A program made the translations under genes and the position numbers. This document shows, piece after piece, positions 47,700 through 58,140 of a stretch of 64,000 bases of DNA. The DNA lies in NCBI RefSeq assembly GCF_021869535.1, contig NW_026262712.1:52208384-52272383 (forward strand), given 5' to 3'. Each line of letters begins with the position of its first letter. Within the stretch, counting starts at the first letter, position 1. The DNA comes from Mytilus californianus. Taxonomy: Eukaryota > Mollusca > Bivalvia > Mytilida > Mytilidae. The notes under the pieces are model-generated. The model saw only the letters and a program-made list of their open reading frames with translations. It was not told where the DNA came from and searched no databases.

Positions 47700-49197
47700 C
47701 TCTATGTGTAAGAATACATATAAGTATTCGGTTAACAGGCTCAAGTTAAATAATAAATTGGAAAATGCAACAGATGGTATATCATGACTATGTGAAGCTT
47801 CATATCAAATTTCTGGAACCTGTGATTCGTAATTTCTAAGAAAAATGCGAAGAAAATCGCAAACATAAACGTTATGTGTAAGAATTATAAGTATTCGGTG
47901 AACAGGATGTTGATGCGTGGTGAACGTGAAAATGCACCACTAAGCGAAAAATGCTCAGATAAAGCATGATACTTAATATCAGGAAGCTGTTATCTGTAGT
48001 CCGTGAGGAAAATACGAAGAAAATGTCATGGAAAGGTGGTTTGTTTTATGTTTTTTTTTCCATTCTGATATTTTTCGTTCGTACCATGCAACCATCAAAC
48101 TATTTTTTTTTTGTCGAGCAAACTGCGAAAAGTTTTGCCAGAACTTCACATTTAATTCATTTGAAAAAAAACACTCAATCAGCTTTATTCCCTTTCCCTG
48201 AATCAGAATATTTAGAAAAAAGAACACCACCCCCTTTCAGAGTTAATTGGTCGTTCCCTTACATCTGTTTCTGTGGCCTATAAAAATTGACGAAAGTGTA
48301 TAATTTGGCTAGTTTGTATCGTATTTATTTGCAAATAAAAGTATGCAGCTATGAGTTGTAATGAATCTATTTTAAAGACAAATATTACATCATATTTGGA
48401 TTGGTTAAAATAATTTTGGATAATGAAAACGCATTTGCATAGATTCAATTGCCAAAAAAAAATCAATGGAAATATAAATGATTAATATTTTCAAAGCACG
48501 AATTTGCATATTTGACCCTGAACATTTTTGAAAAAAAAAATCCTGAAAATGAGTCATGATTTCATCGATAAGAGAATGTCGGGTATAGCCAAAGGCGCTT
48601 GCGTACACAAATTGGATTTGATTTTTTTTCGTTGTTTGCATTGGGTACTCATTTTTCGGATTTTTTACCAAATACTTTTGAAAAACGGCTCCATAAAAAT
48701 AAGGAGAGAAATTTATTTGTAAAATTTATTTTGTTAATATTTTTTTTCTGTTTACAATTTATCCCCTTACTTTGGTTTTCCTGGTAAATGCTAAAAAAAT
48801 TAAAAGTTTACCTTAAGGCCAATAGCCCCTATAAGATGTCATTTGACAATGATAATAACCAAACAAGATACAGTAGCAATAATAAATAAACACATGAAAA
48901 ATACCTTTTATTAGACAAAATTAAGTTTTTACAATCTATCTTCCATTTATTTCTTTACAAAAATATAAGAAATGGAGCAATCATTTATACAGAATACAGA
49001 ATGCTTTAACAGACAACTAGGAATTAAAGGGCAGCAGTTGCTATATTCAAGATGTATCATTTGCGCCAAATACTATTTTTTAAAGGTATCTAATTACCGG
49101 ATGCATTTGCGCCAATTCAACTGTATTTATATTTTTACCGTACATAATAATCCATAATAAATCGTGGTAATTGAAAAAAAAAACATTGATGGGATAA
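47700..49197. other. No gene; low-complexity T/A-rich sequence
   Basis: Only short frames with T- and A-run composition are present. Direct repeats 'ttctaagaaaaatgcgaaga' (about 47835) and 'gtgaggaaaatacgaaga' (about 48002) belong to the same dispersed unit as 46600-46690. Confidence 0.45.
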
Positions 49198-49440
49198 ATG
49201 GTAGGATACAGAATGGAAATGCAGAATGTATCAAAGAGACAACAACTCGACCAAAGAGCAGATAAACGCAAAAGGCCACCAATGGGTCTTCAATGCAGCG
49301 AGAAAATCCCGTACACGGAGGTAGGCTTCATCTGGCCCCTAAACAATAGTATACACCTATTGACTGGTTATGAGGGTAATAGCAAGTTTGTTGTCCCTGA
49401 GATACCAACTATTGCTCGAGGCGAAGCCGAGGGCAAAAGT
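49198..49440 (-). repeat. Mytilid dispersed repeat copy
   Basis: 'gaatggaaatgcagaatgta', 'tcaaagagacaacaactcga', 'ccaccaatgggtcttcaatg' and 'cacggaggtaggcttcatct' match 22310-22680. The 81-codon frame across it is a repeat shadow. Confidence 0.75.
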
Positions 49441-49557
49441 TAGTATCAAAGGGAGAACAAAACAACTTTCTAAAAAGACTACATGGGAAAAAAACAAATA
49501 GTCACATAAAAATGCACAAGATGAACTATCAGGGTTTGTTTATTTACTGTAATGTAT

Positions 49558-50040
49558 ACTAGTTCAGCAGTCCATTGCATTATTCAAAATATCCATTCCA
49601 TTATTCAAAATTGGCTATTTCTTAATGTTCATGCGTATTTTGGCATTTAGGTCCTCCGTAACCCCTCTAATGGGCATTGCGGCGCAATTGAAAAGTTATA
49701 TCTATAATCAGGGATGAATAGCAAAGGTCCAGTGAAAATTAAAAAAAAATCCAATGTATAGTATTTTAATTTTTATGTATGTTTTGGTTTTTAGGTCTTC
49801 CATACATTAAAACCAGGAATTTCTGTTAAAAATAGTTGGCGAATTCAGAAATACTGGATATAGTGTCACAGTCAAAGAATAATTTTTCTATTTCATTATT
49901 CACTTTTCAACTTGAATAGTGATATATGAACTATTTCATTATTCATTACTAAAGGTTGAATAATGAATGATAAACGATTTCATTATTCAGTATTGAATTT
50001 TGAATAATGAAAAATGAATAATGGACGTACTTCAGCGCGG
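49558..50040. mobile_element. Inverted-repeat element of ~480 bp with CATTATTCA array
   Basis: The left end 'gttcagcagtccattg' and the right end, mirrored as 'gctgaagtacgtccatt', are imperfect inverted ends. Both subterminal regions are filled with 'cattattca' or 'tgaataatg', about ten copies in all, densest at 49895-50025. No coding capacity. Confidence 0.55.
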
Positions 50041-50877
50041 TGATTATATGGCAGTTGCAATATTAAATATCGCATTTGCAATTTTGCAATATAGCATTTG
50101 CAATAAATTACTGCTTTTGCATGATAAAATTACTTTTGACCCTTGTAATACGCCATGATATTTTGTGGTGTAAACACGGCCATAATTTTCAATTCATTTT
50201 GATGAACCTTAAGCAATTATTAATTATTAAATATTACAATTCTAATGGGAAGAAATGCATACACCTCAATCGTTTTGCCGGTAAGCACACATTCACATCG
50301 TGATAATTCTGTCAACAACAAAAGTGCAGCCATAAAATAGAATAAATCAACAAAGGGAGGTAAACCTGTCCAAATACGTACGTTATCAACATTTAGATAT
50401 ACGTCAATTAGTCAAAACATTGTTCTTTCTCATAAATCTTCCACTTACCGATAATAAAATAGTGTTCGATCCTCAACATCAAAGGAAATGTATTGACCAA
50501 TCCCGACTCTCAAGATCTATGAATAAATATTGTAAAACAAATTGGACACATGCACTTAAATCAAGTGACGTGTTCCCCCCAGTACGTATCTGTTAGAAGG
50601 CATTGTTTTTATTAAGTGTAAATAAAATACATCGTAAATTTTACACAATATTTATACCCATTTATTTGTATGATGAATCGTAGGCTTGACCAGCTTTTTG
50701 ACCGAATACCCCCAGCTTCTGTTAAAATAGTCAAAACTGAAAGATTTCGAATACAGGCAGTAGTTATAATAATTATTTTCAAAACATCGGAGTAAAATTA
50801 ATACCTATTTTATGGTTATTGTGTCTGTTAAAATAAGTTTGCTGATCATTGCCAAACACATCTGTTGTTTCATTAAA

Positions 50878-53800
50878 ATGACAATTTCAATACTAAGTAT
50901 AGTAATGTGCGCTGTTTCAACGGTTTCATTCATTGGACAGATATTAAGCGTACGCTATCCAAGATGGTGGACAATAGAAACGACCGTCAAAAACGTCACT
51001 GAGACAGCATATTTCGGGATCTGGGTAACAGTGGACTGTTCTGATGACTTGTGTACTGAAAAAAGTTCGAATTCAAATGGAGAAAAGGGTAAAATATTTA
51101 TTTTGATCACAAGGACTCATTTTCTAATGTCTCCTAAAGAAAATATCATTTTGAGCTTGCCAAAACTAGCAAAACTATATACATGTATAACTGCAGCTGA
51201 CTTTTAGCTTCCATTTATTTATTATTTATTTCAGTATAAAAAAAATACCAACAGAAAATGAGTTACAAACTTGCAGACACTGCAATTTGAATATGCAGCA
51301 GGTACAATTTTGAATTTATTGAGGCAGTTAAAAAAACCCAACCCCCAAACAGTCAGAAAATATGAAACAAACGTATAGGCACTGTTTATTTTCATTTACA
51401 TAGAAGTGTTATAACTTATCAGCAAAAAGTTCAGATTTGAGCAATTAAACCAGAAAAAGACAAGATAGTACAGTGATTCATATTGCCACACAAAAGCAGT
51501 GATAAGGTATCAAATTGCATGATGACAGAAAAATAGACGCAATTAAGATTTCATTCCAAATCCAGAACTACAAAACATCTTCTGAAAGTGTTACTACATC
51601 ATGAAAATTTGAGATAATGACACTTTTCTTGTTTTATCAAAACTAATTGCTCTTTTTAGAGAAAAGATAAAATATTTATTTATTACTTCTATGTAAATCA
51701 GATGTAATCATCTCATTTTCGGGGCTGACGCCTCTCATATATGAGAAACTTACATTTAATATTGCAACATGTACAATTTTCTGAATTTGCACTGATTCAA
51801 TTTCTAAGTCACCAATAATAGTTATAAAATTTTAATTTCAGCTTGGCTTGAAGGCGTGAAAGTAGTTGAAGTGTTCGCAGTTATTTTCTTGTTTGCCTCC
51901 TCTGTCATTTCTGCTTTGACCATAGCACTGAGAAAATGGCCGACAAGAATTTTGTTATTATGGAAATTATTCACAGCTTTCAGTGGAGCAGCAGGTATAT
52001 TCATCTACTTACTAATTTCCCGACATTGGAATCTTTAACCTTGTCTTATACAGCAATGCTTTCAAAACATCAATTTTGAGTTTTTGAATTTTACTGCGTT
52101 TTATAATCTCAATTCTGCGACGATGTAATTTGTATAAAGAGTGTGTTTCTTGGGTTACAAAATGAAATGGCCTGTTATAATAATTGATAATAAAATAAAG
52201 ACTTAAACTTTTATACGCTGACAAAACGTTGCGATAGTTGTTCGGTTTTATATATGAAATCGTATGCGTCCGTCCTGTCTTGTAACCGCTCTAACGTGTA
52301 CAATTCTTGCTAGATTTGTATCAAACTTGTCTGCTCGATGGTCGGGTTGTTGTCTCTTTGACACATTCCCCATTTCCATTCTCAATTTTATTTATATCAA
52401 ATGTACATATCAGATATCAGCAATGGCTCAGACAAGTTCAAAAATCGGTGCGGATCAACTATTGTCAAAAGAGTTATGGCTTTGCAAATATTAATTATAT
52501 TGAAAATTGCATTGTTAGCTCTTTCAAGTCTACATTTCTCTACGATGTTTATAGATGTTTATAAAAAATATTAAGAAACAAAAACAATTAATGTCCTTGG
52601 ATAGATAAAATATGTGCAACGCGGGTGACATTGGAATATTGTTCTTTTATTGGGAAATAAAATCAAATTTTGGAATGCCTCTCGATTGTTGTCAGTCTAT
52701 CAGAAGTATGGATTCATTAATTATGAAACATACATGAAATGTAATTATTGATAAATTGTTGGACATAAAAAAAGCATGAAGTTGCTGCATTGTTACATGG
52801 CGTCCTTGCCTTATATGTTCGTCTATCACGCCATATTCAGAGGGACCAAAAAGGAAAATATACAAATTATTGATGAAAAATTATAGATAGGGAAGACATC
52901 CCTGTCTATATTTTTTCATCAATATGATTTAACTTCAAGCTAAATCATATCTTGAGGACTTGGAAATCTGATATAACCTGCAATATATTAATAGATTGAA
53001 TCCCAAACTCGTGTCCTTCTCATCAGCTGCATGCCACAGCGGACGGTGCCTACTTTAAGTGTATTTTTAGTAACCATCAAGCTGGATACTATTGAAAATA
53101 CACACCTAATGAAAGAAGATGTATGCCAAAATACTAATACAAGAATTCTGTACAAAATTACAACTTGTACACAGCATCTATACTTTTTGTGTGTCGCTTC
53201 TCTTCCTTCCACAATAAATTAATCATCATGCCTCTGTCTCCTATAGGTACCATGCATAGTCGCATTTGTCATCCTCGCTTTATGATTATTCCGTTTGGGT
53301 TATTTTGGGAGGAAAACGAAAATCTATACTATTTAATGAGAAGACCTCATTTTGTGTGTCGCTTCTCTTCCTTCCACAATAAATTAATCATCATGCCTCT
53401 GTCTCCTATAGGTACCATGCATAGTCGCATTTGTCATCCTCGCTTATGATTATTCCGTTTGGGTTATTTTGGGAGGAAAACGAAAATAAAGGCGTCCGGA
53501 TATTGTTTCCGTCATCGGACAGACTTTTAAGTCATAGAAAAGACTTCCGTCTAGGACTGTTTAAAATTAAACAGAATTTTGGTAAATTTACAAACAACCC
53601 TTAATTCTTAATTAACTTGATTACATACAATGTTGTGGGTACATGCGCTACAGGAACGGGTATCAAACATTCCTTCGGTTCCTGGAAGCGATAAAAATCA
53701 GATTTCTTGGGACCCCTGGAACCGGTATATAATCATGATTTATTTAAGAAATAATTCATGCAACCCATAGATTTTTTGAAAATTTTCACATGGCCTGGGT

Positions 53801-55243
53801 CGTTATATTGGAATTTTATCCCGAGCGTAAGCAAGGGAAAAAAATTAACGAATATAACGACCAGGCCATGTGAAAATGAAAACAAATCTATGGATATAGT
53901 AAAGTTTCCCACTGAAAAGTTTGACTTCATTTCAGTAAAATATGAAGTTTTTGTGCACAAATCGCATTGTGACGTCGTCGATTTATATTGGTTGTGGTTT
54001 CTTGAGTATTTCATTATGGCTCTGTTCATATGACGTAATAAGCACCCCATATTAGAATTAATTTGCTTTCTCAAAAGTCAACACCTTATTAAGTCTGACG
54101 CCATTCCAGATTTTAGTAAAATATGACGGTTTTGTGCACAAATTGCATTGTTTATTGGGTATTTTATTATGGCTCTATTTATAATTCCAATCTTATTTGC
54201 AAATATCACATACTAATCTGATTTCATTAGTGGAATCCTTTTGGAGTGACTGAAATTGAAAAGGTTAACATATCGATTATTCTGTCTTCTGCACAACGAA
54301 ACAAAAAGCATGGTGACAAAGCAACTCGCCTCCTAAAAATTGTGCGTTCATGTTACTACAAGTAGCTGACCTTTGCGTTGACATTCTTTAGATTAACATC
54401 CAATATTTTGAACTGGTGAAAAATTCAAAATGTTATATTGACATCAGTTCATGTTTAAGATACTTTTGATACCTTTCCTGAAATTCTCCAGTCATAAAAT
54501 CTTTTACAAAAATTCATCCTACAACAATTTACATAATTTCAACCACGCTCTAAATGCCCGCGATTTCCAAGTGTGTTCTAGTATTTATTAATAGTAAAAC
54601 AATAATTAAAGTATATCATGATGGGTATTGTTTTCATATTGTATGAACATGTCCGGGAGTGATATGAAGTTTGGGAATCAAAATTAAATGTTTTTTTCCT
54701 CTATTGTGTAAATAGTAAAGATTGCAGGCTATACAAAGGAAAATGCATGCTAATTTAATTTAGGATATCATTGATGTCAATTGTTTTGACGAATTTGTCA
54801 TGGATAATTTAAACGAAAGATTGCTTTTTATTTTCTTCATTCTGTAAACAGTGACCAACAAAATATCATAAAGTTTAATGTATATACATACTTGATTGTA
54901 TGGTAATTTATTCGGCAATTCAAGTTTTTTTACTCAGACTATACACTTTTTGTTTTTTGCAGGGACAGTTATCATAATGGGAGTTTTGATATTTTTTAAA
55001 AAGAAAGCTGGTCTGTCGCCATCACAAGCCATAGCAACAAAAGACGGCATTGCTGATTGGTCGATGATAGTATCGTCTATTTGCGGCGTGTTGTCAATCG
55101 TTTGCAGCGTTTTAATTGGTTGTAAACTCATTATGAAAGATTCTGATATGGATGATGAAACTGATTATTCAAAATGGCATGAAAGTATAAAATCGAAAGA
55201 AGAAAGCAAAAAGAAAAAGAAAAAGGAATTATCCAAATTTTAG
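50878..55243 (+). CDS. Claudin/PMP22-like four-transmembrane protein (exons 50878-51088, 51842-51994, 54963-55243)
   Basis: Three exons join in phase (1 then 1) through GGGTAAAA...TTTCAG and CAGGTATAT...TTTGCAG into 214 residues. TM1 is residues 3-25. Loop 1 carries the claudin-type signature W30/W31...G47-I-W49...C54...C59 and an N-glycosylation site at N39 (NVT). TM2 is 78-100, TM3 105-133, TM4 154-178; a short second loop is at 134-153. The cytosolic tail (180-214) has an acidic patch and a Lys run and lacks an obvious PDZ motif. Invertebrate relatives work in cell junctions or as membrane scaffolds, so the job here is an inference. An upstream in-frame Met (50812) would add 22 residues; 50878 gives the usual short N-terminus. 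Intron 2 (2968 bp) is full of repeats and hairpin H5. Confidence 0.85.
52290..52410 (+). repeat. Mytilid repeat end in intron 2
   Basis: 'gctcgatggtcgggttgttg', 'tctctttgacacattcccca' and 'tttccattctcaatttta' form the 3' end of the family seen complete at 24190-24650. The overlapping frames are not genes. Confidence 0.75.
53185..53487 (+). repeat. Near-identical 138 bp direct duplication in intron 2
   Basis: Copies at about 53185-53323 and 53350-53487 start 'ttttgtgtgtcgcttctctt' and end 'gaggaaaacgaaaat'. They differ by one deleted T and are separated by 26 bases, so the duplication is recent. Each copy contains a good splice-acceptor-like tract ('cctctgtctcctatag|gt'). No stable exon reading can be shown. 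Confidence 0.85.
53764..53893. repeat. Long hairpin H5 inside intron 2
   Basis: 'ttttcacatggcctgggtcg' and 'ttatattggaatttta' are mirrored by 'aaaattaacgaatataacga' and 'ccaggccatgtgaaaatg'. The outer stems are 'ccatagatt' and 'aatctatgg'. The loop carries 'cccgagcgtaagcaaggg'. It would fold within the primary transcript of the claudin-like gene. Confidence 0.85.
53933..54182 (+). repeat. Pair of direct repeats ~180 bp apart
   Basis: 'agtaaaatatgaagtttttg' with 'tgcacaaatcgcattg' (about 53935) recurs as 'agtaaaatatgacggttttg' with 'tgcacaaattgcattg' (about 54115). Each is followed by 'gtattt(c/t)attatggctct'. They form a short tandem relic next to H5. Confidence 0.7.
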
Positions 55244-55679
55244 TGTTATTTTAGTTACTGTGCACTTTTTGATCACAAATGTTTATCAGTGTTTTTGTAC
55301 GAATAATTTCACGAAGTGGAATAATTTTTTATCAACAATCAGTGTATATTATATTGTGGGAAAGGTTAAGAAAGCATCATATGTGGTTATTTTCTGAGCG
55401 ACAACGGATGTTAATAGTCGATAGTAGAACAAGCAATTAGTGCTTCTATTTATCGGTTTATTTTGTGAATGTATGTGATCTTTATACCGGTAAAAATCTT
55501 GTCTATCCCTTGTCGCGTAAAATATCTTTCAATTTCAAGATTTCACATTCGGTTAATTTCAGGGTTAGAAATGAATTCGGTGATGTCTTAGGGTTAGAAA
55601 ATAGTCAATTACCAATCTGTTATTGCGTGATGTCCAATCACTTCATACATGTATAACGTATCAACATATTGTATAAGAG

Positions 55680-55835
55680 TGACACGACGGGTGTCACATG
55701 TAAAGCAGGACCTGCTTACACTTCCGGAGCACCTGAGATCACTCCGGTTTTTGGTGGGGTTCGTATTGCTCATTCTTTAGTTTGATATGTTGTGTTTGTG
55801 TACTGTTGTTCGTCTTTTCGTTGTAGAAGATTGTA
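55680..55835 (+). repeat. Mytilid dispersed repeat, 'ttttggtggggttcg' part
   Basis: 'aagcaggacctgcttacact', 'tccggagcacctgagatcac' and 'ttttggtggggttcgtattg' match the part seen at 17100-17440. It lies about 440 bp downstream of the stop codon of the claudin-like gene. Confidence 0.7.
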
Positions 55836-55997
55836 ATACAATGTAGAGCTAGGTCAAAATTTGGCATCTCACGGCACATACAAAAAATGTGCTGATATGT
55901 TGAGCCTGGAAATAGTAGACTATAATTATATATAATGTCCCAGGTCTAGCTTGATTTAAAAAAATAAATACTTTCGTTAGTATAAGATCGTCAAGTT

Positions 55998-56240
55998 GGT
56001 TACTTATTCCTTATTCCTTATTTGTTACTTATTCCTTATTCCTTATTCGTTACTTATTCCTTATTCGTTACTTATTCCTTATTCGTTACTTATTCCTTAT
56101 TCCTTGTTCTTTACTTATTCCTTGTTCGTTACCTATTCGTTACTTACTAGTATTCCTTTTTCCTTATTCGTTACCTATTCGTTACTTATTCCTTGTTCCT
56201 TATGCCTTATTCGTTACGTATTCGTTACTTATTTGCTTTT
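55998..56240 (+). repeat. TTACTTATTCC microsatellite, left edge of the satellite
   Basis: Runs of 'ttattccttattcgttact' with small changes fill 240 bases. The same words form one part of the satellite unit further right. The reading frame across it is a chance one. Confidence 0.85.
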
Positions 56241-58140
56241 TAGCTCACCTGGCCCGAAGGGCCAATTGAGCTTTTCTCGTCACTTTGCGTCCGTCGTCCG
56301 TCGTTGTCGTCCGTCGTCGTCGTCATTGTTAACTTTTTACATTTTGAACTTCTTCTAGAGAACCTCCGAATGGAATGAAACCAAACATGGCATGAATGTT
56401 CCTTGTAGCTGATCCATCATCCAAGATGGCCGCCAGCGGGGGACTTCGGTTAACATAGGACCCTATGGACAATACATACAAATGTCTTCGTTTAGAGAAC
56501 CACTGAATTGAATGAAACCAAAAATGATAGCAGGAATGTTCCTTATGAGGTGCTGACCAAGTGTTGTTACTTTGAAGCCGATCCATCATCCAAGATGGCC
56601 GCCAGCGGGGGACTTCAGTTAACATAGGACCATATGGACAATACATACATATGTCTTCTTTTAGAGAACCACTAAATGGATTGAAATAAAACATGGCAAG
56701 AATGTTCCTTATGAGGTACTGACCAAGTGTTGTAACTTTGTAGGCGATCAATCATCCAAGATGGCTGCCAGCGAGGGACTTCGTTTAACATAGGACCCTA
56801 TGGACAATACTTAGAAATGTCTTCGTTTAGAGAACCACTGAGTGGAATGAAACCAAACATGGCAGGAATGTTCTTTATGAGGTGCTGACCAAGTGTTATT
56901 ACTTTGAAGCCGATCCATCATCCAAGATGGCTGCCAGAGAGGGACTTAGTTTAATATAGGACCGTATGGGAAATACATACAAATGTCTTCTTTAAGAGAA
57001 CCACTAAATGGAACTAAATAAAACATGGCATGAATGTTCCTTATGAGGTGCTGACCAAGTGTTGTAACATTTTATAGGCGATCCATCATCCAAGATGGCC
57101 ACCAGCGGGGGACTTCGTTTAACATAGGACCCTTTGGACAATACATACAAATGTCTTCTTTTAGAGAACCACTGAATGGAATGAAACCAAACATGGCATG
57201 AATGTTCCTTATGAGGTGCTGACCAAGTGTTGTTACTTTTAAGCCGATCCATTATCCAAGATGGCCACCAGAGAGGAACTTAGTTTAACATAGGACCCTA
57301 TGGGAAATACATACAAATGTCTTCTTTTATAGAACCACTAAATGGAATGAAATAAAACATGGCATGAATGTTCCTAATGAGATGCTGACCAAGTGTTGTA
57401 ACTTTGTAGGCGATCAATCATCCAAGATGGCCGCCAGCGGGGACTTAGTTTAACATAGGACCGTATTGGAAATACATACAGATGTTTTCTTTTAGAGAAC
57501 CACGGAATGGAATGAAACCAAACATGGCATGGATGTTCCTAATGAGGTGCTGGCTAAATGTTGTTACTTTGTAGACAATCAATCATCCAAGATGGCTGCC
57601 AGCGGGGAACTTAGTTTAACAAAGGACCCTATGTGAAATACATACAAAAGTCTTCTTTTGAAGAACCACTGAATGGAATGAAACCAAACATGGGATGAAT
57701 GTTCCTTTTGAGGTGCTGACCATGTGTTGTTACTTTGTAGCAAATCCATCAACCAAGATGGCTGCCAACGGAGGACTTAGTTTAACAAAGGACTCTATGG
57801 GAAATATATACAAATGTCTTCTTCTAGAAAACCGCTTAATGGATTGAAACCAAACATGGTATGAATGTTTTTTTTGAGGTGCTGACCAAGTGTTGTTACT
57901 TTGTAGCTGATTTGTCATTGTCCTTATAAAGTCATTTTTTACAATTTCAATGATTTTATTGATAATTTCTGTAAATTTTATAAAAGTCTTCTGCTTTCGA
58001 TTAAATTACGGGGCCAATATTAAACCAAATTTGGCCTCAATCATTATTAGGGTATCTGTAATGATTTTAATCTATATTTACATAATTTCCAAAACCAAAG
58101 TAGAATCAGGTGAGCGACACAGGCTCTTGGGAGCCTCTAG
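56241..58140 (+). mobile_element. Helitron-like (Helentron/pearl-type) element with internal tandem array
   Basis: The left end 'tagctcacctggcccgaagg' can fold on itself. The right end shows the hairpin 'aggctcttgggagcct' followed directly by CTAG and T, the usual Helitron 3' signature. There is no terminal inverted repeat or target duplication. Between the ends are about ten copies of a ~166 bp unit. The arrangement resembles bivalve 'pearl' non-autonomous Helitron-like elements (from memory). No Rep/helicase gene is seen. The sequence joins the satellite words 'tttgctttt' and 'tatatgttgcc' on its two sides. Confidence 0.7.
56350..57910 (+). repeat. Tandem array, ~166 bp unit, about ten copies
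   Basis: 'agagaaccactgaatggaat' recurs at about 56355, 56497, 56662, 56829, 56996, 57165, 57331, 57496, 57660 and 57827, a spacing of 165-169 bp except for a shortened first unit (142 bp). Other fixed words are 'atgaatgttccttatgaggt', 'gaccaagtgttgtta' and 'catcatccaagatggc'. The minus-strand frames of 62-140 codons here are artefacts of the repeat. Confidence 0.95.

Noticed and set aside
53758..54033. 91-codon frame over hairpin H5 as an alternative exon
   Set aside because: It overlaps the palindrome in both strands, and its composition follows the hairpin arms.
55996..56358. 120-codon frame rich in Ser-Leu-Pro-Tyr repeats as a membrane protein
   Set aside because: It is a translation of the TTACTTATTCC microsatellite running into the Helitron-like element.
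56329..57252. Minus-strand frames of 82-140 codons in the 166 bp array as zinc-finger-like repeat proteins
   Set aside because: The repeat length (165-169) is not kept in multiples of three, and stops interrupt the frames in neighbouring units.
56350..57910. CRISPR array
   Set aside because: Units are long and similar throughout, with no short repeat/unique spacer pattern, and the genome is eukaryotic.
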